Shown here in pieces: positions 11,069-23,459 of a stretch of 64,000 nt of DNA. Made by a program: the position numbers and the translations under genes. This DNA comes from Anniella stebbinsi. Taxonomy: Eukaryota; Chordata; Lepidosauria; Squamata; Anniellidae. The stretch lies in assembly GCA_029215795.1 (NCBI GenBank), contig JARDYH010000001.1:188177654-188241653 (forward strand). Reading direction: 5' to 3'. Below the pieces are notes generated by a model. That model made no database searches. It was not told the origin of the DNA and saw only the letters and a program-made list of their open reading frames with translations. Numbering within the stretch: position 1 is the stretch's first letter; each line of letters starts with the position of its first letter.

Positions 11069-11095
11069 ATGCACAGAGACCACAAAGAAGAAATA

Positions 11096-11335
11096 ATAGA
11101 TAACACTTGGGTAAGGTACATGAGTCAGTGGTTTCCAGTCAACTGCAGACATTCTTGAATGGATCCATTTCAATCCGTCTTCAGGACTAAATTTGGAATA
11201 GAAACTGCTTTGGTCACCCCATGGGATGGCTTTTGCCAAGAGAGGGAGTTCAACACTGTTGCTTCCCTTGGACTTCTCAGCAGCTTTTGATACCATTGGC
11301 CATGATATCCTTCAGGATAGGCATTGTCATGTGTA
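11096..11335 (+). mobile_element. Old L2 copy, part 3: start of RT palm
   Basis: The plus strand shows remnants of the L2 RT, including a stretch reading LPLDFSAAFDTIGHDIL (about 11,262-11,312). This corresponds to the catalytic motif A region, leucine-leucine-aspartate-leucine-serine-alanine-alanine-phenylalanine-aspartate. It continues the copy interrupted by DIRS at 5,222. Confidence 0.65.
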
Positions 11336-12400
11336 GGTCTTCAATCAAGGCTGGAGGCCTTGGTTGAATGTAAGTTGATTTATTAGGACTAGTTTTGGAA
11401 TGTCTGTGCAAGCAGTTCTCTATCAGAGTTTCCCATGGGAGTTGCTTGCTGTGCTCCCTGTCTCGGCCTTGAAGCTGCTAGTTCCCTGGGAACTTGGGAG
11501 TGTTTTGATAATGTGGGGGCCACTTGGGTGAGGGCGTCATTCAGATTGTAGTGTCAGCTTAGTTGGGTTGTGCAGTCCCACCCTATTGGCACATGGACAT
11601 GTTTTACAGGTCACATGACCTGTCAAGGGGATTTGAATAGGCCAGGCCCCGAGTATGAGACGGACAGCAAAAGCGGAAGAGCTTTTGTTAGGTATCATCT
11701 TTCAATGCAAGGCCTGAAATCCCTCCTGTTGGATTCCATATGTTTGGGACTTTGGAAGCACTCTGCACATGCTCTCTCTCTTGCTATTTGGACTCTGGAT
11801 TTCTAAGCATTGTGCCATGGAAAGTACTGGGAGGCTTTTCATAGACTTGAACTTGCGTTTGCTGTGGATTGTGTGTTTGTGGCCAGACGCAGGTGGCAGG
11901 GAGTTGCCAGTCCTTAACAGAAGGATGGGATCCCTGGGCCTGAGTTTTTACGTTCCCTGTGATCATGCTTACCCTGGGTCAGCTCAGTGTTTGGCAGGCT
12001 GGGTCTGATTGGTGCATGATTAATCTCTGCCCAGCTCTGGTGGCTCAGAGAATAAGTGTTTTCCCCTCCCTGGTATCTTGTTTAGGCTTTGGCCATGTCT
12101 CCTGAGGTGCCAGCATATGCAGCGTCTGGAGAAGCTCAAATGGGATGGTGGCTAAACCTACCCACCCCCCAAGTGATTGCCTGAAGGATCGTATCAGGAA
12201 AGGAGCCTAAAGTTTTCTGACCATGGTTCAGCTTTAAGTGGTGTTGTTTGGAGAATGTAACCATGACGCTTCTTACCGTGTGATTTCCTCAATAAAAAGA
12301 AGTCTCACCAACGTGTCTCATGTCAGTTTGCCAGCACGTGTGAATGCCAGAGGGAACAGGCATGCTCACGACAGGCATTTTGTGTTGAGTGTTGGAGGTA
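11336..12400. other. Insert of about 1 kb in the old L2 copy, unidentified (LTR-like?)
   Basis: The L2 reading stops near 11,335 and resumes near 12,400, where only about 60 codons should separate the two flanking motifs, so roughly 0.9 kb is foreign. The insert has no coding frame of note. It carries AATAAA at about 12,292-12,297 and pyrimidine-rich text with repeated TTGGACT/GGACTCT words, reminiscent of an LTR. No clear TG...CA pair or duplicated target was resolved, so the class is open. Confidence 0.35.
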
Positions 12401-13140
12401 CTGCAATGCAGTAATTCTTCTCTACTTGGATGGCTGATTCCAGAAGGTGGTGCTGGGGTATTATGGAGTTTCATAGGCTTTATTTTATCCCCCATGCTGT
12501 TTAACACCTACATTAAATTATTGAGGGACATTATCTAGAAATGTGGGTTGAGATGTCACCAATATGTGGATGACACCCAGCTCTATCTCTCCTTTTCATC
12601 AAATCCATGTGAAGTAATGGGTGTTCTGAATTGGTGCCTCAGTATGATACTAAAATGGATGAGGGCCAAAAACTTGAGACTCGAGCCAGACAAGATAGAA
12701 ATGCTGTTAATCGGTGGTTGGTCTGTCTAAGTGGTGTTCAACCTGTTCTGAAGGAGGTTAACCCCCCCTCCCAAATCAGGCTTGTAGTTTGGGGGAGCTT
12801 TTGGATCCAGCCTCGGTGTTGTAGGCACAGGTGGCCTTGGCGAAGCAGAAAATCTTTGAGCAGCTTAGGCTGTCACAACAGCTGACAACAGTTACCCATG
12901 CTGTTGTGACCTCTCATTTGAATTACTACAATCCATTATACTTATGGGATCTGATTGATTCCTGAATGCTTTGGAGGATTTTCCAGTAGCCATTGCCCAA
13001 GCTCTAGTCTCACATTGGAATGGCAAAATGCAACAGGCCATCAACACGATTGTTCCTGAGTGCCCTCTCTGATGCTGTGGAGTCCGTGTTGTTCCCTGGT
13101 CTCTGGAGAGCTCCAAGCGAAGGAACAGGCTGGACGATGG
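12400..13140 (+). mobile_element. Old L2 copy, part 4: RT palm with YVDD
   Basis: From about 12,480 the plus strand reads LSPMLFNTYIK and then HQYVDDTQLYLSFSS (12,556-12,600), the L2 catalytic YxDD box. RAKNLRLEPDKIEMLLIGG follows at about 12,660-12,720. The reading then decays. A second L2 copy seems to start near 13,180. Confidence 0.75.
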
Positions 13141-13179
13141 CTGGAATGGTGAGGTTGACCAAATATATTAGACCACATA

Positions 13180-15026
13180 AACATGCCTACTGAAGGCTTA
13201 CTTTGCTGCCCCCACTGCATCCTCAAGTAGCCACCCAGCACAGCTTTTGTGAATGGCATGGGAATTTTAACACTTACCCGCCACAAATATGATAATCGGA
13301 GGTCTGCCATGACAATTTTACAAGGCATTTTAAGGACAAAATTGCTTGCCTTCATATTGATCATAAAGCTGCTGTTGTAGCATAGCATGTCCCGATGAGG
13401 TGTCCAATGCACCCTCTTATCCAGTTTTGTGGGATTAGTTTAGATATGACACTTGTAGCAGTTCAAGGCATCTTCTTGACCCTTAGGTGACTTAGCCAAG
13501 TGGCTTGACTGTGCGGCTCCAGGAAGTGGTGAATGCATCATTGCATAAGGAGGTGGTCCCTCCTGCCCTTAAGGGAGCAGTGGCATAACAACTCCTGGCA
13601 AAACCCTCTCTGAATCCAGGGGCTTATAATAACTACCGCCTGGAGGCAAATGTTTATTTTTGGACAAGGTGCTTGACAGGGTGGTTACAATTCAGTTACA
13701 GGCATTGTTGGTGAATACTGCTCATCTAGATCGGGACGGGCGAGTGTGATTCTGTTACTATTACTCGATCCCACAGTGGCTTTTGATACCACTGATCATG
13801 GTATCCTTCTAGATCACCTCTTTGGATTGGGGTCACTATTTTGCAGTGATTCCACTGTTATTTACAGATCAGGTTCTAGAGAATAGTGTTGTGGGACAGT
13901 ATGTCAGTCCTCTAACAGTCTTGCCTTGGTGTGCTGGAAGTTTCCATTTTCTCTCCTATGCTATTTAATAGCTATGTGAAACTGTGGGGTGTGGTCATTA
14001 GGGATTTGGGGCGAGGTACCATCAATATGTTGATAATACCCAACTCTATTTCCATTACATCTGAAGCAGTGGAAGCCATGCATAATATAGATTGGTGCTT
14101 GAACACAGTTGTAGGCTGGATGAGGGCCAATAAGCTGAAGCTGAATCCTGAAAAGATGGAGGCACTATGGGTGAGTGGTTCCCAGGTCTGGGGATTAGTG
14201 GAAATACCTGCTCTGGATGGGATTGTACTCCTTCTGAAGGAGCAAGTTCACAGTTTAGGGGTGTTCCTGGATCCATCAGTGTTGTTGGAGGCCCAACTGA
14301 CCTCTGTGGCTAGGAGCACCTACTACAAACTTAGGCTGGTACACCAATTGCACCCATTCTGGAACAGGGATAGCCAGGCCACATAAGAGTAACTTCAAGA
14401 CTGGATTACTGTAACGTGCTCTATATGGGGGATGCCCTTAAGGTTCGGAAGCTGCAGCTAGTGCTGAATGTAGTGGCTAAGTTATTGACTGCAGTGTCTT
14501 ACTGCACACATATTACGCCGTTTTAAATAATCTACACTAGATACCAGTCTGCTACTGTTCTAGGCTTAAGGTATTTGTATTAGTATACAAAGCCCAATAC
14601 AACTCAGGACCAGGTTACCTGAAGGAATATGTTCCCCTATACCAACTTCCCAGGCCACTTCGATCTTTAGTGAGGCCCCGTTTTCAGTGCCACGGCCTAC
14701 AGATTTGCATTTGGCAGTGACATGGAGACAGGCATTCTCTGCAGTGGCGCCTGCCCTGTGGAATAATCTGTCCTCTGCTCTGCATCGGGCCTCAACAGTG
14801 ATATGTTTTAGGTATTTATTGAAGATGCATCTATTTGCTTTGGCTTTTCCTTAGCCAGGAGCTACCTTTGCAGTAACCTCCTGATGTTACTGTGTGTATG
14901 CTGGAATGTTTTTTGGGGTTTTTTTTGGTCTGGTTTGGTTTTTAATTCTTTTGTAAACTGCTTTGGGATTTGTTTCAAATGAGACGTGGTATACAAATAT
15001 TGCAAATAAATAAATAAATAAATAAA
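13180..15026 (+). mobile_element. Second L2 copy, linker through 3' end
   Basis: A plus-strand relic covers the pre-RT linker (about 13,300-13,640), motif A (near 13,760, LDPTVAFDTTDHGILLDHL) and the palm and thumb region open at 13,931-14,386 (WMRANKLKLNPEKMEALWVSG). The YADD box is damaged here. The C-terminal RLDYCNVLYMG motif is near 14,398 and an AT-rich 3' UTR follows. It ends in (AAAT)n at 15,006-15,026, the usual L2 microsatellite tail. It is more complete but no less mutated than the first copy. Confidence 0.75.
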
Positions 15027-15029
15027 TTC

Positions 15030-15340
15030 AATGCACTAGTACTAACTTAAAGCCCTAAACATCTTGGGCCCAGGTTACCTCTTCCTATTTATACCTGCCA
15101 GACCCTAAGATCATCTTCAGAGGCTGTCCTCTGGGTGCCCCCACCCAATGAATTAAAGCAGATGGCTACTAAGGAGAGGGGGCCTGTTTGGTGGTTTCAT
15201 GGTTGCGTAATGTCCTCCTGAGAAAGGCCTGTCTGGCACCTACGTTGTAGTCTTTTCTGTGCCAGGAGAAGATCTTTTATGAAGTAGTAAGACAGAATGC
15301 CCCCTCAACATCTTAACTTCTCTCCTGTTGGCAAAAGCCT
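15030..15340 (+). mobile_element. L2 C-terminal fragment
   Basis: It reads as KALNILGPGYLFLFIPARP with later stops, matching the L2 region that normally reads KALHGLAPGYL. It abuts the tail of the previous copy, so it is a separate fragment. Confidence 0.55.
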
Positions 15341-15680
15341 GTTCAGAAATATCTTCTCTGAACTGGTGTGTTTCTCAAAGTATGGGCTGTGGACTACAAC
15401 TAGGGTGTAACATTGTTCCAGGTAGGCCTGACTTCCTTGCTCCCTGCTCATCAACAATGTTCACTGTGTTGCTCTTTCTGGGTTGGGTAGGGAGCAGTGT
15501 GAGGGTGGAGACAGCAGCATCACAGAAGTGTGAAGACAGAGCACAAGTAGCCACTGGTCAGTGCAGCATATGTTTCTGCATGCTCCAACTGAGGCTCTGG
15601 CTTTGCCTGTGTTGGAACCAATGTTGAGAGCAGTCTGAGAGGAGGCAGAGGACATGGCCGACTGTGTTTACCCCTTCCCC
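15340..15680. other. Anonymous sequence
   Basis: Moderately GC-rich, with short overlapping frames on both strands and no recognisable product. Confidence 0.3.
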
Positions 15681-15684
15681 TTAA

Positions 15685-15762
15685 TCAGTTTTATGTATTT
15701 TATCATATTTTATATTTACTGTTGTTCCCCACCTCAATCCAAATGGAGAGGCGGGTGAGAAA

Positions 15763-15806
<44 letters not shown>
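15685..15806 (+). mobile_element. LINE 3' tail with hairpin plus (ATT)n
   Basis: Same tail as 2,600-2,785 over about 90 bases. The hairpin arm reads CCCACCTCA where the other copy has CCCGCCTCG, two CpG losses that weaken the stem. A pure (ATT)n tract of about 45 bases follows (15,760-15,805). Confidence 0.75.
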
Positions 15807-16570
15807 CCCCTTGCAGCAAGTAAGGTTCTTGTTAAGATCTTCACGGAGAGGGGGTTGCAGGACATGCAAACCCGATTGTGTTTGTTGTAAGCCAGCTAGG
15901 CATTCTTCCTTGCAGTAAGTAAAGGCAAGAGTTCCGACTAAAGCCCTAAGCAGGCATTCACCTTCATCATACACAGGGATAAACTGGGGACAGAATGTGT
16001 GCAGGCATGGCACCCTGCCCCTAAGTGTCCCACGTGCCAGGCTAGCTCAGAGACCTTGGTGTATTGAGTGCAAAGGCATGCGAAGAGGCTTGCATGCGCA
16101 TGTGGCCAAATGCACTCAAAAGCCCACCCCCGCCCCATGATCAGGAACTCTGCTAAGGCAAAGCTTCCTGGCTGCAGGAGAGAACAGTGGGGATGTGGGG
16201 ACTGTTCCAGTTGTGGGAAGCAGCCACTCTTCCCAGTTCCAGCAGAGGAAGAATGCCACACAAAGCCAGGGACTTGGCCCGTGTTAGAAAGAGTGGATGC
16301 TCTTTCCAGCACGGGCCAAGGCACTTCGCAAACTGCTCAGTGCCCATGAGGGCCCCGGAAGGACAGCTGCTCCTCCCAGTGCTGGCTACGTCCCTTTGTG
16401 CTTTCTCCCAGCATAGAGGAAAAAGAAGAGGAAAACAAGCATTGGTAGAGCAATGATGCCAGTGGACAGGGATGTGACTCCCAGGTTGGGTCCACATGCA
16501 CTGATGTCATCTGGCCCACCATGGGCCTGGTGGGATGTATTTTAGATCCCCCATCTTCAAAAGTTTCTGC
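15807..16570. other. Unidentified GC-richer segment with a hairpin at 16,273-16,320
   Basis: Several short frames overlap on both strands without recognisable domains. A strong stem-loop is at 16,273-16,320: outer arms CTTGGCCCGTG and CACGGGCCAAG, inner arms GAAAGAG and CTCTTTC, and a six-base loop. Its role is unknown. Confidence 0.35.
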
Positions 16571-16793
16571 ACCTCTGCACATTATCTGAAGGACTGCCTA
16601 AACCCATATGAGTCTGTCCAAGCATTAAGATCACCATTAGACTTGTGGGTAGTAGGGATAGGGCTTTCTCAGTGGTGGTCCCAGACATTTTAAAGTCCCT
16701 CCACACAGAGATATGTATTGCTTCATCGCTGTTGGCTTTTTAAAGAAAAACTGGACTTGTTTATCCCGGTCATCATTTAGTGATTAAAAATCA
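16570..16793 (+). mobile_element. L2 C-terminal fragment
   Basis: The reading YLKDCLNPYESVQALRSPLDL and later SLHTEICIASSLLAF-like text correspond to the end of L2 ORF2. Stops are present. A (TGC)n microsatellite at 16,796-16,821 follows directly. Confidence 0.5.
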
Positions 16794-16795
16794 GT

Positions 16796-16821
16796 TGCTG
16801 CTGCTGCTGCTGCTGCTGCTG
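16796..16821. repeat. (TGC)n microsatellite
   Basis: About eight uninterrupted TGC units. Confidence 0.9.
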
Positions 16822-18955
<2,134 letters not shown>

Positions 18956-18959
18956 ATCA

Positions 18960-20060
18960 TCAAGTACCTCTTGCTCCTTCATTCACATTAGTACTGTTAC
19001 TGCAGCCACGACAAGCCCAAAACACATACACTCATCTGCCCTCGCAGGCACTTTCACAGCCTGACTTGCAATTGCAAGTCACAAAATAGAGGTTGTTGGG
19101 AGCTGTAGCTTTTAATGTTGGAATGTGTTTCAGTCTACCGCCAGCCACCTTTTGACTCCATTCCATAGCCAGCAGGTTCACATCAAGCCACTGCTAGACC
19201 CGATAGAAAACTCTGACACTTGAACTCAGGTTCTTCAACATGCCCGTATGCCTATGTAGACCAGCAATGCCATGAAACTGTTTGAAGGCTTATTTTTCAC
19301 TCTCCTATATAGTGCTGATGTTGTCTCATAATCTATCACAGCATGGTGAAAGAGAACATGATGGGACATTTCGCCCAGATAAGACTGAAGCTGCTGACTA
19401 CTGAACACTTTGTCATAGTAAACCTTTGACCCTGGAAAGAGCAGGTGAGTATCCAAAATCTTGTCTACAAGAGCAACAAGGAGGACTAAGATGTCAGTCT
19501 CTATCCCCGCAAAAATCTTACCTTTTAACATAGCAGATTTTATAGCCATGCAAAAGCCTAGATACCTTTCACCTCTGCAGAACTACAATGAGGCTCACTT
19601 TGTTCCTCACATTTGACAGGAAACAGGATGGGGGGTGTCACAGCTCTATCATAATGTGTACTTGGTGAAGTCACAATAAAAATTAAAAAGCAAAATGTTT
19701 TGTTTATTTCAACTTCTAATGACAGCGCTTTTCATCTTTCCTGCTCGCCATTTCATACTCATTGAATGCTATGGTAATCTTCTCTCCATAGTGGTGATTT
19801 GCTTTTGTTTTACATATCTGTTATAGCACTGCAGAAGTCTGGGAATTTTGCAGGTCAAGGCCATTCAACATGGTGCAACTGATAGATCCCATAAATCAAA
19901 ATACAGGAACTATGAAGTACTGCACATGGACTGCCAGCACATGTTTTCAGTATAGGAATCACGAATGCTTTGTGCCCTTTCTTCACTGATACGTTATCAA
20001 AAACCAATGTTTGCCATGGTGCTAGATCATAGGCAGAACACAATGATAACTCCACTTTCC
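18960..20060 (-). pseudogene. Decayed intronless coding relic of an uncharacterised metazoan family (PIN-like/Cys-rich)
   Basis: Minus-strand pieces in several frames follow the order of a multi-copy family that I recall from predicted metazoan proteomes as uncharacterised. From 20,055: a stretch ending YGIYQLHHVEW, like the family's GYLLHRVVW. Near 19,770: TIAFNEYEMASRKDEKRCH, like its IVFDGY...STKDEEH. At 19,549-19,235: ETDILVLLVALVDK, FPGSKVYYDKVFSSQ, HHVLFHHAV and ETTSALYRR, where the family has GCDTTSA. Near 19,205-19,035: FYRV-stop-QWLDVNLLAMEW, then VTCNCKSGCESAC, matching a cysteine-rich C-terminus. At least two frameshifts and two stops separate the pieces. There are no introns, which suggests a retrocopy or a mobile coding unit. 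Function is unknown. An acidic DTD core would fit a nuclease-like fold, but that is inference. Confidence 0.55.
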
Positions 20061-20107
20061 TTTTAATGTCATGAATGATGCAGTGAGAGACTTGTTGGAA
20101 TTAACAA

Positions 20108-21015
20108 TCACTGTGTCTCAATAATCGAGAAGAGATCCTGGCCCTCCTCTGTGTGACAACCTTTCAAGTATTTGAAGAGTGCTATCATGTCTCCCCTCAA
20201 TCTTCTCTTCTCCAGGGTAAACATGCCTAGTTCTTTCAGTCTCTCCTCATAGGACTTTGTTTCCAGACCCCTGATCATCTGCGTTGCCCCTCCTCTGAAC
20301 CCCCTCCAACTTGTCTGCGTCCTTCTTGTACTGTGGTGACCAGGACTCGACACAATACTCAAGATGAGGCCTAACCGGTGTCGAATAGAGGGGAACCAGT
20401 ACCTCACATGATTTGGAAGCTATACTTCTATTAATGCATCCCAAAACAGCATTTGCTTTTTTTGCAGCCACATCACATTGTTGGCTCATATTCAGCTTGT
20501 GATCAATAACAATTCCAAGATCCTTCTCGCTTGTAGTATTGCTGAGCCAAGTATCCCCTATCTTGTAACTGTGTGTTTGGTTTCTTTTTCCTAGGTGTAG
20601 AACTTGGCATTTATCCCTATTAAATTTCATTCTGTTGTTTTCAGCCCAGCACTCCAGCTTATCAAGAACACTTGGAACTTTGTTTGTGTCCTCCAGGGTA
20701 TTAGCGATCCCACCCAATTTTGTGTCGTCTGCAAATCTGATAAGCATTCCCTGCACCTCCTCATCCAAGTCATTCATAAAAATGTTGACGAGCACTGGGC
20801 CCAGGACTGAGCCCTGTGGTACCCCGCTTGTTACCTCCTCCCAGTTTGAGAAGGTACCATTGATAAGGACTTTTTGAGCCCGATTCTATAGCCAACTGTG
20901 GATCCACCTAATAGTTGTTCCATCTAGCCCACTTTTAGCTAGTTAGCCCACTTTTAGCTGAGACACTATCAAATGGCCTCCAAATCCCATCCCATCCTGG
21001 CATTCCAGAAGGATA
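20108..21015 (-). pseudogene. CR1-type LINE, RT palm to C-terminus fragment
   Basis: On the minus strand, 20,795-20,247 encodes about 180 residues of CR1 reverse transcriptase. It starts just before the catalytic FADDTKLGG box, continues through RMKFNRDKCQVLHLGKRN, SEKDLGIVID, AAKKANAVLGCI and VRPHLEYC, and reaches the C-terminal LEGVQRR. A frameshift near 20,270 moves to the frame at 20,407-20,108, which continues with [25 protein letters not shown], the standard CR1 C-terminus. Upstream, 20,800-21,015 contains motif A remnants (AFDTIKPGILLE) and QGSVLGP-like text. The copy lacks both its 5' part and its 3' UTR. It lies directly beside the relic at 19-20 kb. Confidence 0.88.
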
Positions 21016-21269
21016 CCAGGTTTAATTGTATCAAAAGCTGCAAAGTGTTCAGCAGAACCCAGAGGGACACACTCCTCCTGTCCAGTTCCTGGTGTCTCTA
21101 TTCCACAACGAGACTTGAAATTAGATCAAAATTGATCTAAATAAACCATCTCATCCAGAAACACTTTGGGTCAAGATGCCACTATATGCTCCAACACCAT
21201 GTCCAAGAATCTAATATTGGGACTAGCTGAACATTATTAAATACTGAAAAGGAGAGCCTCCTATATCAA

Positions 21270-21595
21270 TGGAGGTGCTCTGTGCAATTATTACTTCTGG
21301 AATTTTTAGAGAGGTCTTTCTGGGAGGGAAGGTGTCCATCTGGAGAAGAGCTTTCAGTATAGAGGCTTCCTTTCTATGGAACATCCTGTTGTGTTTTCAG
21401 TGCCTGCTGAAAACATCTTTATTTCAAGAACCCTTCCTTGATTGACCATCCACAGTGCTTATCGGTATTCTGTTTAAAACAAACAAACAAACAAACACCT
21501 TTTAATATGGTGTGTGTTTATATATCCTTTATTTTCACTGCTCAGGAATCTGTTTAGAATGTAAAGTGGTATATAAATGTAAATAAATAGCTAAA
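21270..21595 (+). mobile_element. L2-type LINE 3' end
   Basis: A broken C-terminal reading is followed by a 3' UTR ending in GTAAAGTGGTATATAAATGTAAATAAATAG, the usual end of L2-like tails here. An (AAAC)n tract lies at 21,477-21,497. Confidence 0.55.
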
Positions 21596-21599
21596 AATG

Positions 21600-23190
21600 T
21601 TTTGTACTACCTCAGATTGAGAGAAGGTGCTAGGGTGCCATTTCAAAAATGTGATGTTGCATTGCAATTAAGCTATGCTCAGATTGCATGAATAGAGGAT
21701 TTACCAGTGTTTGGGAATGGTTTACCAGTATTCAGTACATTCAGAAATAGCTGATTTGCATGAGGGTTAGATTCAGTGGTAAATTGATACCGTCTGTTGG
21801 CATTTTGTTCATAGTTAGATGGTATTTTTCTCTTACTATAAGTTTTTCCCCTTTTAAGCAGAGAACTGCAATATGAATATTTGACTCAATTAAGGAACAC
21901 ATCTAATTGTGTTAAAGACGGTTTTGTGTGAGAACCATGGCTAATAGTAGCTATTATTTGAGCATATGAAATTGCTGTCACATTACCCCAGATTGTAGTC
22001 ATCACTTTAGCCAATTAAATAACAATGGAGGCTATCTGGGTAGTAAGAAGCCTCATGTATGTTTGCTGTCGTTTAAACTCATCAACATGATTACTCCTCC
22101 GAGCAGTGCATAAGAAACAAAACTTCTAGGGATTGTCAATCTACTGCTCATTCATACTAATGTTTAGCTTTTAAACATTTACTGCATTTTAAAGTTAATT
22201 CTTGTGGCCTTCATAAAAGTAGTCTGCTCTGACTCATTAGATTCTATGTGAACTCTTCACTTTGGATACTAAATGTTTTTGTGCTCCAGAGCTTTGCTGT
22301 ACTGGCTCTAAGGCAAGAAAACAGCTGTTCAAATGTCTGGAAGTGTAACTTGATGAAATGTTCTATTAACTATATTGGACCACTGTAGTCCTCAGCTGAG
22401 ATGGAGAGAAGGTGATTTGGGGTATTTTAAATTATTCTATAACTAATTTAAGATCACTTTGGTGAAGTGGCAGTAATGCTAAACTTTTGCAACCTTTATT
22501 GCTCTTATTTCAGAAAAATCAATAGATATAGGGAGCAATCCTATATCCCCTGACAGCTTCTGAGAGGACACAAGATTTTTCAGTTTCCTTGCAGGAAACT
22601 GCACTCTGCCTCCCCACTCGCCCTCATAGACTCTCTGGATCGGAACCACCAGAGGTGTGGGGGGGGGAGGCAATAGAGCACTACAGCAGAAAAGGGGGTG
22701 GGAAAACTCCTATGAGCAAATAGAATGTCATCCATGGTTCTTTGGATCCAATCCATTATCTCAGTAATCCTTACAACATTCCAAAAGGTAGATGGATGTA
22801 TATACAATACATAGTGTTCAAACCATGTTTGGGTAGAGAAATGCTGTCAAGTTATAAGAGTTCCAAAATTACAGTGCCTGAGTTGATGCAGTCACACAAT
22901 AGATATATAGTTTTACCATCCACATATACTGCTAAGCCAACAGTATTTTCCTATTGTATTCAATTATGCTGTTGATCATTAGGCAAAAATATACCCAATT
23001 TTTTTATAAAAATACCTGTCAACTAAATTTCAACATTACTGATCCTAATATAGAAATACAGTAATTAATGCACACTATCATCATTCCGTGTAATAGAAAC
23101 TCAGGTATTGTGTGTCAACACAATGGGAGCTAAAATGGAGACACTGAAATACCAGGGGAAGATATCAGCTTCCTTAGAATTTCCAAAAAC
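21600..23190. other. Low-repeat sequence, candidate conserved non-coding DNA at 21,880-22,260
   Basis: No coding frame or repeat end was recognised in 21,600-22,470. The central part mixes AT-rich homeobox-like and E-box-like words without simple repeats. From 22,520 to 22,800 the text resembles a degenerate lizard interspersed repeat that I cannot name. Conservation is inference only. Confidence 0.25.
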
Positions 23191-23194
23191 AGCT

Positions 23195-23216
23195 ATTATT
23201 ATTATTATTATTATTT
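23195..23216. repeat. (ATT)n microsatellite
   Basis: Seven ATT units followed by T/A runs. Confidence 0.85.
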
Positions 23217-23459
23217 TAAAAAAACTCAATGGAACACCATACCCCTTAAAACAGCCCAATGAGAACTGATATGCTCATTCAACAAGGAATGGTACGTGTG
23301 AATTGGGAAAAGCAAGAACCCCAAAAATTGACAATGGGATGGGAGGAAGGAATTGTGGGGCCTGAAACTGAAATGGGTAGTTTCTACAACCCCAAGCAGC
23401 GACAGTCGCAGGTAAACTGCAACATTTTGTCCCTACTGAAAAGGATGCATGGGTAACTG

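Larger units (their letters stand above)
5222..11095 (-). mobile_element. DIRS-type tyrosine-recombinase retrotransposon, near full length
   Basis: The element is transcribed on the minus strand and keeps the whole DIRS layout. Its 5' end lies at about 11,095 and its 3' end at 5,222. It has inverted terminal repeats (5,274-5,411 and 10,931-11,068), an internal complementary region (5,523-5,620), then, in transcription order, a gag-like gene, RT-RNase H with a methyltransferase-like region, and a tyrosine recombinase overlapping the end of that reading frame. DIRS elements integrate by recombinase rather than by DDE integrase, and no target-site duplication is visible, as expected. At least four frameshifts and two in-frame TGA codons make this copy non-autonomous. 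It sits inside an older L2 relic. DIRS elements are common in lizard genomes. Confidence 0.93.
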
